From contig NZ_FPKR01000001.1 in NCBI RefSeq assembly GCF_900119825.1, forward strand, positions 310,001-374,000: a stretch of DNA of 64,000 bases. The letters run 5' to 3'. The translations under genes were made by a program, and so were the position numbers. Below are positions 17,408-24,790 of the stretch, one piece after another. This stretch comes from Chitinimonas taiwanensis DSM 18899 (GTDB lineage Bacteria; Pseudomonadota; Gammaproteobacteria; Burkholderiales; Chitinimonadaceae). Under the pieces are notes generated by a model. That model made no database searches, was not told the DNA's origin, and saw only the letters and a program-made list of their open reading frames with translations. How positions within the stretch are numbered: the stretch's first letter is position 1; each line of letters begins with the position of its first letter.

Positions 17408-17770
17408 TTATTTTTTTGGGGTACCGCCGTGGGCCAGTCGCCGTGCCAAACGGCAGCTCAGGCAACGCACCGCGGTTGAATACACATAGCCTTTGGCGAT
17501 TTCGTACCACCATTGCTGTTGTTCGGCCTTCCATACCTGGCGTGCGCCACAGTCGCGGCAGTCGAACATCAGGTCCTGGTAGTAACCTCGCTTGGCAAAC
17601 TCGGGTTCGCCATAGCTGTTGCACGGTGCCAGTGCTTGCTTGTTCACCACCACCGTGGCCGGCGGCCGCAGGCTGGGGGTGGCCGTGATCAAGCTGGCGA
17701 TTGCGGCCTTGTCCCGCTTGGCCTGACGGCGTGCCAGCATGGCCGCGCGCTTTTGCTTTCCGCTCAACAT
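17408..17770 (-). CDS. Zinc-ribbon protein in the rtc operon
   Basis: 120 residues. Four cysteines in two pairs, CRDCGARQVW (about residues 71-74) and VRCLSCRLARR (about 102-105), form a treble-clef or zinc-ribbon of the 'probable zinc-ribbon domain' family, with tryptophans between the pairs. The N-terminal ~35 residues are very basic (KQKRAAMLARRQAKRDK), suggesting nucleic-acid contact. It lies between the slipin gene (43 bases) and rtcB (10 bases). Function unknown; RNA binding is inferred from composition and context. Confidence 0.78.
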   Translation of the reverse strand: MLSGKQKRAAMLARRQAKRDKAAIASLITATPSLRPPATVVVNKQALAPCNSYGEPEFAKRGYYQDLMFDCRDCGARQVWKAEQQQWWYEIAKGYVYSTAVRCLSCRLARRLAHGGTPKK

Positions 17771-17813
17771 CGTCTTGCTCCTTCTTGCAGACGGGCTGTT
17801 GCCCGTCTGCCGA

Positions 17814-18950
17814 TCAGGTCTTGATCTTCACCAGACCGTTCAATAGCTGATCCAGTCCACCGAATACCGAGATCTTGTCGATCCGCTCCGCCAGTCGTTC
17901 CAGTGTTTCCAGCTCCTTCAGGCGCAAGGCGGTCGGATTGTCTTCCATGACCTTGGCGGTGTTCAGCAAGGATCGGGTTGCCCCGGTTTCCTCGCGCCGA
18001 CGGATCACATTGGCCTGGGCGGCTTTTTCTGCCTCCACCACCTGAGCCAGCAAGAGCTTCATCTCGCCGGGCAGCACAATGTCCTTCACCCCGAGGCTGC
18101 AGATGCTGACGCCGAAACCCTGCAGCTTGGCGGCCAGATGCTGGCTTATCACCTCGTCGATGATCTGCTTGTTTTCCAGCAGCTCATCCAGGCTGCGGGT
18201 ACCCACCGCGGCACGCAGGCCAAACTGCAGCTCGCGGTAGATGTGCTCGGCTGGCTTGGCCAGTCGCGAGTAGGCCAGTTCCACATCGCTGAACTGCCAG
18301 TTGGCGGTCAGATTGATGCGCAAGCTCACCTTGTCGCGGGTCAGGATTTCCTGCCCGCTTACTTCCAGAGCCTGCAAGCGGGTATCCACCAGTTCCACCG
18401 CGATATCACGGTTGAAGCGCCAGTAGGCGTAGCGCCCGGCTTGCAGCAAGCTGGTCAGCTTGCCATCCACCCGCAGCAGGCCGACGTGGAAGGCCGGCAC
18501 CTGCACCATCAGCACCGATGCGAGGCCCGCAATCGGCCTGCCGCGCAGATTCGGCTGAACCATGCGTGCCAGCAGTGGGCCTGGCACGCTATAGCTCTCG
18601 GTCAGTGCGATGCGCTCCAGGCGTTGGGGGGCCGCGGCTTTCCAATACAGCTTGCGCGAGCCCGGCGGCAGGATTTCCACCAGCGCATCATTTTCGAAAC
18701 GCAGCCCCGCTTCCTCGTCGCTCAGATCGAATACATGGCATTGCTCGGCCAGCAGCGCAGGCTCTGCGCGGCGCAGATAATCGGCCAGCGGGTGTTCGAA
18801 CAGCGCGACATCGAGCGGGAGGGTACACACGCTATAGCGCCGACCCAGGTCGAACAGCGTGTATTCACCTGCGGACAGAAAGCGCTGGAAATCACCGGCA
18901 CGCAGCAGGATCGCGCACTCGTTTTTGCGAATCAGAAAGCGTTGCAACAT
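17814..18950 (-). CDS. Slipin (SPFH/band-7 domain) protein, first protein gene of the rtc operon
   Basis: 378 residues. The SPFH core spans roughly residues 130-290 (RVDGKLTSLLQAGRYAYW, SGQEILTRDKVSLRINLTANW) and is followed by a helical part rich in Ala/Glu/Lys (QVVEAEKAAQANVIRRREE), typical of slipin oligomerisation. The first ~130 residues are an extra domain with no obvious transmembrane helix. Slipins recur beside rtcB in other bacteria, but their role in RNA repair is not established. The start has GGAGAAAAAC upstream as ribosome-binding site. A hairpin with a T-run lies 28 bases upstream. Confidence 0.85.
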   Translation of the reverse strand: MLQRFLIRKNECAILLRAGDFQRFLSAGEYTLFDLGRRYSVCTLPLDVALFEHPLADYLRRAEPALLAEQCHVFDLSDEEAGLRFENDALVEILPPGSRKLYWKAAAPQRLERIALTESYSVPGPLLARMVQPNLRGRPIAGLASVLMVQVPAFHVGLLRVDGKLTSLLQAGRYAYWRFNRDIAVELVDTRLQALEVSGQEILTRDKVSLRINLTANWQFSDVELAYSRLAKPAEHIYRELQFGLRAAVGTRSLDELLENKQIIDEVISQHLAAKLQGFGVSICSLGVKDIVLPGEMKLLLAQVVEAEKAAQANVIRRREETGATRSLLNTAKVMEDNPTALRLKELETLERLAERIDKISVFGGLDQLLNGLVKIKT

Positions 18951-19211
18951 ATTGTTTTTCTCCTATTCATTGCCTGTAAAAGCCGGCGGGCACCGGCCTG
19001 ATCGGCTTGTCGGATACGCTGCCGGGGGGCCAGGTCGATCGCACAGTGCTCTGTCACGTCACGCGGATGATTTGCGTGTGCCGCTCAGGCGCGCTGCAAC
19101 GACCGATCTGGCTGCCCGGCGCTTGAATCCTGCAAGCGGACCAGGTCGGCGGCGATGTTTCCATCGCACCGGGTACTGCCGAACTACTTCAGATCAATCA
19201 CCTTTGGAGGG
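18951..19211 (-). other. Non-coding leader between pseudo-tRNA and slipin
   Basis: About 260 bases with no gene on either strand. Read on minus it contains a perfect GNRA-capped hairpin (GCGATG-GAAA-CATCGC, 19152-19167), several GC-rich inverted segments, and the terminator-like hairpin at 18978-18997. It is expected to be transcribed with the tRNA-like RNAs from the sigma-54 promoter. Confidence 0.5.
18978..18997 (-). terminator. Attenuator-like hairpin upstream of slipin
   Basis: On minus, GCCGG / CCGGC stem within GCCGGTGCCCGCCGGC, followed by TTTT. The T-run is short, so it may be a leaky terminator separating abundant non-coding RNA from the protein-coding part of the operon. Confidence 0.5.
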
Positions 19212-19283
19212 TGGTTTCGAGCGGGAGTCGAACCCGCGACAGGCTGAGGTTTTGTCAGCTGCTCTACCCATTGAGCTATCGAA
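19212..19283 (-). ncRNA. Pseudo-tRNA with aberrant anticodon loop (tRNA-like RNA 2)
   Basis: A 72-base cloverleaf on minus. D-arm TAGCTCAATGGGTAGAGCA is canonical (GCTC/GAGC). The anticodon stem GCTGA/TCAGC is perfect, but its 7-base loop is CAAAACC, with A instead of the universal U at position 33. Variable loop CTGTC. T-arm GCGGG-TTCGACT-CCCGC is canonical. The acceptor stem is only 5 bp (TTCGA/TCGAA), followed by A and an encoded CCA (19212-19214). The fold would survive but decoding is unlikely. Its 5' base directly follows the CCA of the mini-tRNA at 19284. Same strand as rtcBA and downstream of the sigma-54 promoter. Confidence 0.75.
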
Positions 19284-19332
19284 TGGCGGCGATATCGGGA
19301 GTCGAACCCGATGCAAGCTACCCAGCATCGCC
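19284..19332 (-). ncRNA. Mini-tRNA-like element lacking an anticodon arm (tRNA-like RNA 1)
   Basis: 49 bases on minus. A 7-bp acceptor stem GGCGATG/TATCGCC (one G-U), discriminator G and encoded CCA; a perfect T-arm TCGGG-TTCGACT-CCCGA; between the 5' acceptor strand and the T-arm only 14 bases (CTGGGTAGCTTGCA), which keep a D-loop-like TGGGTAG. Thus the acceptor/T half of a tRNA is intact while the anticodon arm is missing. The CCA touches the first base of the next tRNA-like RNA. A tRNA-mimic module, as in YrlA-type bacterial Y RNAs, is a reasonable comparison but not proven. Confidence 0.65.
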
Positions 19333-19372
19333 CGTGACCGCTTTCGCTTTGGCGCGGCATGCGCACCCACAA

Positions 19373-19440
19373 CCGGACTTGCCTGGTAGTGCGCACCGGC
19401 ACGGTGGATATCCGTTTACCCAGGGCAGCCATCGTTCCGG
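19373..19440 (-). ncRNA. Structured 5' domain of the rtc leader RNA (possible Y-RNA-like stem)
   Basis: 68 bases starting about 6 bases after the predicted sigma-54 transcription start. Ends pair as CCGGA/TCCGG; after an asymmetric internal loop a second helix forms between 19417-19426 and TACCAGGC (19381-19388), with bulged bases. The 5' strand CGATGG...GGGTAA and 3' strand CACTAC...CAAGTCCGG resemble, by eye, the Ro-binding stem of Y RNAs. No Ro60/Rsr (TROVE) gene is in the window, so the Y-RNA label is tentative. Confidence 0.4.
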
Positions 19441-19456
19441 CGGTCGGGATAAGTAT

Positions 19457-19472
19457 TGCGAAAGGTGTGCCA
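19457..19472 (-). promoter_or_regulatory. Sigma-54 (-24/-12) promoter of the rtc operon
   Basis: Minus strand reads TGGCACACCTTTCGCA against the consensus TGGCACRNNNNTTGCW: one mismatch, with the essential GG and GC at correct spacing. Predicted start is near 19446. It faces away from rtcR, as expected for an RtcR-activated rtc operon. Confidence 0.85.
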
Positions 19473-19530
19473 GCACCTTCACCCGGACGATGAGTAAACC
19501 CAAGCCTATGTTTTGAATGATGAATTTTCT

Positions 19531-19553
19531 TGATCAGCGAAGTTGCTGTATCA
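19531..19553. promoter_or_regulatory. Candidate RtcR upstream activating site
   Basis: Imperfect inverted repeat TGATCAGC-GAAGTT-GCTGTATCA (one extra base in the right arm), about 60-80 bases upstream of the -24 element, a usual distance for a sigma-54 activator. Assignment is inference. Confidence 0.4.
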
Positions 19554-19611
19554 GGAAGATATGAATTCTCAATACAATGAGCGAGTGATTTATCCAAAAA
19601 GATAAAAGTGT

Positions 19612-21201
19612 ATGAAGAAGACCGTGGTGATCGGCTTTGTAGGCACCGTGCTCGACTATGTGGGCAAGGGACGCGATCGTTGGGAGAAATGGCGGCCTAC
19701 GGTCAGCCTGTGCCAGCAGGAGGATTGGATCGTCGATAGGTTGGAGCTGCTGCACGACAGCCGCAGCCGTAGCCTGTTTGAGCGGCTCAAGGAAGATATC
19801 GCTGCGATCTCGCCCGAGACCGAGGTGCGTAGTGTCGAAATCAACCTGCGCGATCCATGGGACTTCGAGGAGGTGTATGCGAGCCTGCATGACTTCGCCC
19901 ATGGCTATGCCTTCGACACCGAGCACGAGGATTACCTGATTCATATCACCACCGGCACCCATGTCGCGCAGATCTGCTGGTTCCTGCTCGCCGAGGCGCG
20001 CTATCTGCCGGCCAAGCTGCTGCAGACATCGCCGCCGCGCAAGAAGGAGCTGGCCGAGGTGGTGGGCAGTTGCGCGCTGATCGACCTCGACCTGTCCCGC
20101 TACGACAAGATCGCCACCCGCTTTGCGCGCGAGCGCGATGAATCGGTGTCCTTTCTCAAGTCGGGCATCGCCACCCGCAATGCGCGCTTCAATCGCATGA
20201 TCGAGCAGATCGAGCGGGTGGCCATGCGCTCGAAGGCGCCGATGCTGTTCTGCGGCCCCACCGGTGCCGGTAAATCGTTCCTGGCGCGGCGGGTATACGA
20301 AATGAAGCGCAGCCGCCATCAGCTGGCTGGCCGCTTTGTGGAAGTGAACTGCGCGACCCTGCGTGGCGATAGCGCGATGTCGGCCCTGTTTGGCCATGTG
20401 AAGGGGGCGTTTACCGGTGCGCAGACCGAGCGGGCAGGGCTGTTGCGTAGTGCCGATGGCGGCCTGCTGTTTCTGGACGAGATCGGCGAGCTGGGTCTGG
20501 ATGAGCAGGCCATGCTGCTGAAGGCGATTGAGGAAAAGCGCTTCTTCCCCTTCGGCAGCGATAAGGAAGTGGCCAGCGATTTTCAATTGATTGCCGGTAC
20601 GGTGCGCGATCTGCGCCAGTGGGTGGCAGAAGGCCGTTTTCGTGAGGACTTATACGCACGGATAAACCTGTGGACTTACGAGCTGCCCGGATTGGCGGAA
20701 CGTGCCGAGGATATCGAGCCCAATCTGGAGTTCGAGCTGGAGCGTTTTGCGCGCGAGCAGGGTGAGCAGGTGCGTTTCAATGCCGAGGCCAGACGCGCTT
20801 ACCTGAAGTTCGCCGCCTCGCCTGATGCGCGCTGGGCCGGTAATTTTCGCGAACTCTCAGCCTCGGTCACCCGCATGGCCACGCTGGCCGAAGCAGGGCG
20901 GATTGCCATGCCCGAGGTGGAGGAAGAGATCGCCCGCTTGCAGGACGCCTGGCGTGATCAGGCGCACAGCCCGCTAGCGGCCGTCTTGGGGGAACAGCTC
21001 GCGCAGCTTGATCTGTTCGACCGCTTGCAGCTGGAAAGCGTGCTCAAGGTCTGCCGTCAGTCGAATTCGCTGTCAGATGCCGGGCGGCGGCTGTTTGGGG
21101 TGTCGCGCCAGGAGAAGGCCAAGGCGAACGATGCGGATCGCCTGCGCAAGTATCTGGCCCGCTTTGGCTTGGAATGGAAGCAGCTGCACGAGCTGGCCTA
21201 G
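19612..21201 (+). CDS. rtcR: Sigma-54-dependent transcriptional activator RtcR
   Basis: 529 residues. The N-terminal ~180 residues are the RtcR/CARF ligand-sensing domain ([16 protein letters not shown]). The AAA+ domain has Walker A GPTGAGKS (residues ~221-228), the sigma-54 contact loop GAFTGA, Walker [11 protein letters not shown] and arginine-finger region [11 protein letters not shown]. The C-terminal end carries a helix-turn-helix-like region. The family is activated by RNA damage products, probably tRNA fragments with cyclic-phosphate ends. It is divergent from the sigma-54 promoter of the rtc operon, which lies 140 bases upstream, so it is the obvious regulator. Confidence 0.96.
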   Translation: MKKTVVIGFVGTVLDYVGKGRDRWEKWRPTVSLCQQEDWIVDRLELLHDSRSRSLFERLKEDIAAISPETEVRSVEINLRDPWDFEEVYASLHDFAHGYAFDTEHEDYLIHITTGTHVAQICWFLLAEARYLPAKLLQTSPPRKKELAEVVGSCALIDLDLSRYDKIATRFARERDESVSFLKSGIATRNARFNRMIEQIERVAMRSKAPMLFCGPTGAGKSFLARRVYEMKRSRHQLAGRFVEVNCATLRGDSAMSALFGHVKGAFTGAQTERAGLLRSADGGLLFLDEIGELGLDEQAMLLKAIEEKRFFPFGSDKEVASDFQLIAGTVRDLRQWVAEGRFREDLYARINLWTYELPGLAERAEDIEPNLEFELERFAREQGEQVRFNAEARRAYLKFAASPDARWAGNFRELSASVTRMATLAEAGRIAMPEVEEEIARLQDAWRDQAHSPLAAVLGEQLAQLDLFDRLQLESVLKVCRQSNSLSDAGRRLFGVSRQEKAKANDADRLRKYLARFGLEWKQLHELA

Positions 21202-21215
21202 CGCTGCCAGTAGCG

Positions 21216-21231
21216 CGTTCCACGTGAAACG
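21216..21231. other. parS-like centromere site
   Basis: CGTTCCACGTGAAACG contains the 14-base parS core GTTCCACGTGAAAC exactly. ParB binding here is inferred. Located just after rtcR, about 15 kb from dnaA; parA/parB of the chromosome are not in the window. Confidence 0.7.
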
Positions 21232-21258
21232 CGCGTGCACAAGCTAGCAGGCAGCAAC

Positions 21259-21279
21259 ACGCCCGGCGTGGCCGGGCGT
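21259..21279. terminator. Hairpin between convergent rtcR and the VWA gene
   Basis: Nine-bp stem ACGCCCGGC / GCCGGGCGT with loop GTG, no T-run on either strand. Could end either transcript with factor help. Confidence 0.4.
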
Positions 21280-21315
21280 GAGCAGTACAAATCCTGTGGG
21301 GCGATGGCGCACCGA

Positions 21316-22470
21316 TCACTCGGGACGATTGGTGACGAAACCTTGCTTGGCTGCCCATAGGCCAAGGTCCTGTTTCTGGATTGCTGCCGCCATCAGCTCC
21401 GGAAAACGGTCCGGCGTGCAGGCGAAGGCTGGGATGCCCAAGGTGGCGAAGTGGGCGGCGTTCTGGTGGTCGAAGCCCGGTGCGCCATCATCGGCTAGGG
21501 CCAGCAGGCAGATCACATTGACCCCGGCGGCCTTCAGCGCTGCCGCGCGGCTCAGCATTTCCGCCCGATTGCCGCCTTCGTACAGATCGGTAATCAGTAC
21601 CAGGATGGTTTTCTCGGGCCGGTCGATGATCTGCTGGCAGTAGCCGAGTGCGCGGTTGATGTCGGTGCCGCCACCCAGCTGAATGCCGAACAGCAGCTCG
21701 ACCGGGTCCTCGGTCTGCTCGCTCAGGTCGACGACTTCGGTATCGAACACCACCATGCGCGTACGCAGCGCGCGCAGCGATGCCATGACGGCGGAGAAGA
21801 TGCCGGCGTACACGACCGAGGCGGCCATCGAGCCACTCTGGTCCACGCATAGCACCACATCGCGCAGAGCCGAGCGCTTGCGCGTGTAGCCGATCAACTT
21901 TTCGGCCACCACGGTGCGGCGCTCGGGCAAGTAGTTGCCCAGATTGGCGCGCAGGGTGCGGTGCCAGTCGATCTCGGCCAGGCGGGGGCGCAGCTTGCGC
22001 TCAGCCCGGTTCAGGCTGCCGCTGACCGCCGCGCGCATCGGTTCACGCAGGCGCCGCTCCAGTTCTTCCACCACCTTGCGCACCACGCGCCGGGCGGTAT
22101 CGCGCGTCTTGGCCGGCATCACGCGCGCCAGCGACACGATATTGGCGACCAGATGCACATCCGCCTCCACCGTCTCCAGCAACTCGGGCTCCAGCAACAT
22201 CTGCTGCAGGTTCAGGCGCTCCAGCGCGTCCTGCTGCATGACCTGCACCACCGGGGTGGGGAAGAAGCTGCGGATATCGCCCAGCCAGCGGGCAATCTTC
22301 GGGCTGCTGGCACCCAGCCCCGCCCGACGTTCGCTCTCGTCGCCATACAGGGCGGCCAGCGCGGCATCCACGCGGCTCAGCTCGCTGCCCAGCTCGGTGG
22401 CGCAGCTTTGCTGGGCCGCGCCGCCCAGTACCAGGCGCCAGCGTTGCATGCGGTCAATCTGCTCAGTCAT
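21316..22470 (-). CDS. VWA-domain protein (YehP-like)
   Basis: 384 residues. The von Willebrand A domain occupies about residues 200-370, with MIDAS motif CVDQSGSMA (D-x-S-x-S), threonine in GGGTDINRAL and aspartate in LITDLYEGG. The helical N-terminal half (ELSRVDAALAALYGDE...) resembles the YehP/CobT-like partner of MoxR ATPases. It is the last gene of a five-gene minus-strand operon, 7 bases after the DUF5682 gene. MoxR-VWA pairs act as ATP-driven, chaperone-like or metal-insertion systems; the client here is unknown. Confidence 0.88.
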   Translation of the reverse strand: MTEQIDRMQRWRLVLGGAAQQSCATELGSELSRVDAALAALYGDESERRAGLGASSPKIARWLGDIRSFFPTPVVQVMQQDALERLNLQQMLLEPELLETVEADVHLVANIVSLARVMPAKTRDTARRVVRKVVEELERRLREPMRAAVSGSLNRAERKLRPRLAEIDWHRTLRANLGNYLPERRTVVAEKLIGYTRKRSALRDVVLCVDQSGSMAASVVYAGIFSAVMASLRALRTRMVVFDTEVVDLSEQTEDPVELLFGIQLGGGTDINRALGYCQQIIDRPEKTILVLITDLYEGGNRAEMLSRAAALKAAGVNVICLLALADDGAPGFDHQNAAHFATLGIPAFACTPDRFPELMAAAIQKQDLGLWAAKQGFVTNRPE

Positions 22471-22477
22471 AGTTACC

Positions 22478-24736
22478 TCAGCCGCCCAGAATGCTGGCCA
22501 ATACCGGCAGCACGCGCTGGGCGCGGTGGTGGTCGATCTGCTGCGGCGCAGTGGCCGCGCTGCTGGTGGCTTCCAGCCGCCTTACCTTGTCACCCATCTG
22601 GCGCCGCTCGGCTGTGCTGAAGTCGGCAAAGGCACGCCGCAGCAGCGGCAGGCGCTCAATGAAGAGCGCGCTATCGAGCCCCTGCAGCCAGCCATCGATG
22701 GTGCGCCACAGGCTGTCATGCTGCAGAAGCAGCAGACCGCTGCCGCGCAGCAGGCCAGTGAGCCAGGCGGTGGATTCCGCTGCCGGTACCGCGCTGGCCA
22801 GCGCCAGGCGCGCCTGCTGGCCCAGGGTGTCGGCATCGACCTGCTGGCGGTCGAAAGCCAGGCGCAGGGCAAAGCCACGCACCATGGCGGCCACACCCGC
22901 AGCACCGATCAGCTGGCTGAGGCTGGCGAACCAGTCGGCGCGCAAATCGGCCTGATCCAGCGTGTCGAGCGCCTGTTGCACCGCTTCCATGCGGCCGATC
23001 AGCCGCTCGGCCGCGTCTTGGTCAAGCTGGCTGGCCGCGGGCAACAGGCCCACGCAGATGCGCTCGACCAGGCCGGTTACGATGGGCTGCACGCTGCTGG
23101 TGGCCGTGGCGCGCACATCACCGTAACGGGCCAGCCTGGCCAGCGGTGGCAGCGCCTCCATCAGATGGGCCAGGTCGGACGCCAGCGCGGCCTGGCTGTG
23201 CACACAGCCCAGCAACACCGTGCTGGCTAAGGGCAGCTGGGCCAGTATGGCCTGGTCCAGCATTTCGGTCAGCTCGGGCAGCGCGACAGCGCGGCGTGCC
23301 CGTTCGCACAATATCTGGCTGGCCGCGCTGTCGATGGTATTGCCATAGCGGCTAGCCGCGATCAGGTCGACCGAGAAGTCGGCCTGCCAGCGCAGCTCCC
23401 AGCTTTCGCGAAAGGTGCCGGTGTGGTTGCCATTGCGCAGCAGCTGGCCCCAGGGCACACCGATGATCTGCAGCCGGTGCAGCAGGCAGCTGCGCTCGCG
23501 GCCCAGCTCCTCGCGCAGGTCGAGGTCCTGGCGCTTGGCATCGATGCTGGGCTTGAGGCGCAGGCGTTTCTGCTGGTTTTCCAGGTCGCGCTGCAAGGGC
23601 GCAGCCTCGGCCGAGGCGGGCACGCTGCCCAGGCGGCTGCCGATTTCCAGCTTGCGGCGTATCAGCTCGAGTGCACCGGTCTCGCCGTGGCATAGCACGG
23701 TCTGCATTGCCTCGCGCTGTTCAAGTAGGCCGGGCTGGGCCTGTGCGCGCAAAGCGGCCAGGGCCTGTGCCAGGCGCACGGCTTCGATCACGCTGGCGGA
23801 CGAGATATCCAGCCCTTGCTCGCGCATCAGCCGCGCGGCCTCGGTCATCCAGCGTATGCCGCTGCGCTCATCGCTTTCCCACAGATGGCGATACCAGCCT
23901 GGCGAGCTGACCCCGGCGCCATAGCCGCTGGCCAGGGCCAGGCGATCATCACTCCAGGGCACCCAGGTAGCGGCCACCTTGGTCTTGGGCAGGCCCTTGA
24001 GCAAGGCCTGGTCGTGCTTGAGTGTGAATGGCTGCTGCAGGGCCGGCAGATGCCAGGCGCCGCAGATGACAGCGATATTCTGATAGCCGGCCTTCTCGGC
24101 CGCGCGAATGCGCTGGCGCATATGCGCTTCGCGGCGCTGCTCACGTAGATCGGGGCTGGGCGCCTGCTCGCGCACCGCGTGCATCGCCTCGGCAATCGCC
24201 GCGAAAAGCTCATGTGCATCGGCGCGCTGCTCGATCTGTAGCTCCCACCACAGCTCCGGGTCCTGGTAACCGGCGGCACGCGATAGTTCGGCAATCGGGT
24301 CGATGCGTGCAGCGGCGGACGGTGCGTCTGTCGCCTCGTCTGCATCCGGCACTGCCACGGCTTCATCCACACTGGCCGAGCTTTCCTCTGGCTGCAGTAC
24401 GGCCTCTGCGGCCAGCGCCTCGGCAAAGCCATGGGTGGGTGGCAGGTCGATGAACCAGAGTGGGATCTGCTGTTCAAGCGCATGGCGTATGGCGCGCCAC
24501 TCGGGCGAGAACTCGGCAAACGGGTAGAACACGCCGTGCTGCGGTGCTTCGCTCGGGTAAACCAACAGGGCGACCGGAGGCTGCATGGCCGGGTCGGCGG
24601 CCAGCGCGATCAGCGCATCGGCCTCGGGCGGGCCTTCCAGCAAGACGATGTCCGGCTGCTGCGCAGCCAGCGCCGCCTGGAGCGCTCGTGCGCAGCCGGG
24701 GCCATGGTGGCGGATGCCGTAGTAGTGAATCGCCAT
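22478..24736 (-). CDS. DUF5682-family protein (YehM-like)
   Basis: 752 residues. Hallmarks near the N-terminus are YYGIRHHGPGCARALQ and VLLEGPPEADALIALAAD, and further on AVICGAWHLPALQQP. The isolated Glu and His in these strands recall the TraB/TIKI/erythromycin-esterase-like fold, so a hydrolase-type domain is plausible but not shown. A long alpha-helical C-terminal region follows, with many Leu/Ala. A low-complexity insertion of about 30 acidic/Ala residues lies near residues 120-150. Part of the MoxR-VWA operon; comparable in length to E. coli YehM. Confidence 0.8.
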   Translation of the reverse strand: MAIHYYGIRHHGPGCARALQAALAAQQPDIVLLEGPPEADALIALAADPAMQPPVALLVYPSEAPQHGVFYPFAEFSPEWRAIRHALEQQIPLWFIDLPPTHGFAEALAAEAVLQPEESSASVDEAVAVPDADEATDAPSAAARIDPIAELSRAAGYQDPELWWELQIEQRADAHELFAAIAEAMHAVREQAPSPDLREQRREAHMRQRIRAAEKAGYQNIAVICGAWHLPALQQPFTLKHDQALLKGLPKTKVAATWVPWSDDRLALASGYGAGVSSPGWYRHLWESDERSGIRWMTEAARLMREQGLDISSASVIEAVRLAQALAALRAQAQPGLLEQREAMQTVLCHGETGALELIRRKLEIGSRLGSVPASAEAAPLQRDLENQQKRLRLKPSIDAKRQDLDLREELGRERSCLLHRLQIIGVPWGQLLRNGNHTGTFRESWELRWQADFSVDLIAASRYGNTIDSAASQILCERARRAVALPELTEMLDQAILAQLPLASTVLLGCVHSQAALASDLAHLMEALPPLARLARYGDVRATATSSVQPIVTGLVERICVGLLPAASQLDQDAAERLIGRMEAVQQALDTLDQADLRADWFASLSQLIGAAGVAAMVRGFALRLAFDRQQVDADTLGQQARLALASAVPAAESTAWLTGLLRGSGLLLLQHDSLWRTIDGWLQGLDSALFIERLPLLRRAFADFSTAERRQMGDKVRRLEATSSAATAPQQIDHHRAQRVLPVLASILGG

Positions 24737-24790
24737 CAGCCTTGCTCCGGCCGGGCGATGCGTGGAAAGCGGGATACGCGCATGGCCGGC

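Noticed and set aside
16042..17688. 548-codon open frame antisense to rtcB
   Set aside because: Shadow of rtcB and the zinc-ribbon gene; low-complexity His/Leu-rich product.
19212..19283. Ordinary functional tRNA gene
   Set aside because: No U33, a 5-bp acceptor stem and contiguity with a mini-tRNA; kept as a pseudo-tRNA instead.
19184..19597. 137-codon minus-strand frame across the tRNA-like region
   Set aside because: It runs through the tRNA-like RNAs and the sigma-54 promoter; the RNA structures explain the sequence better.
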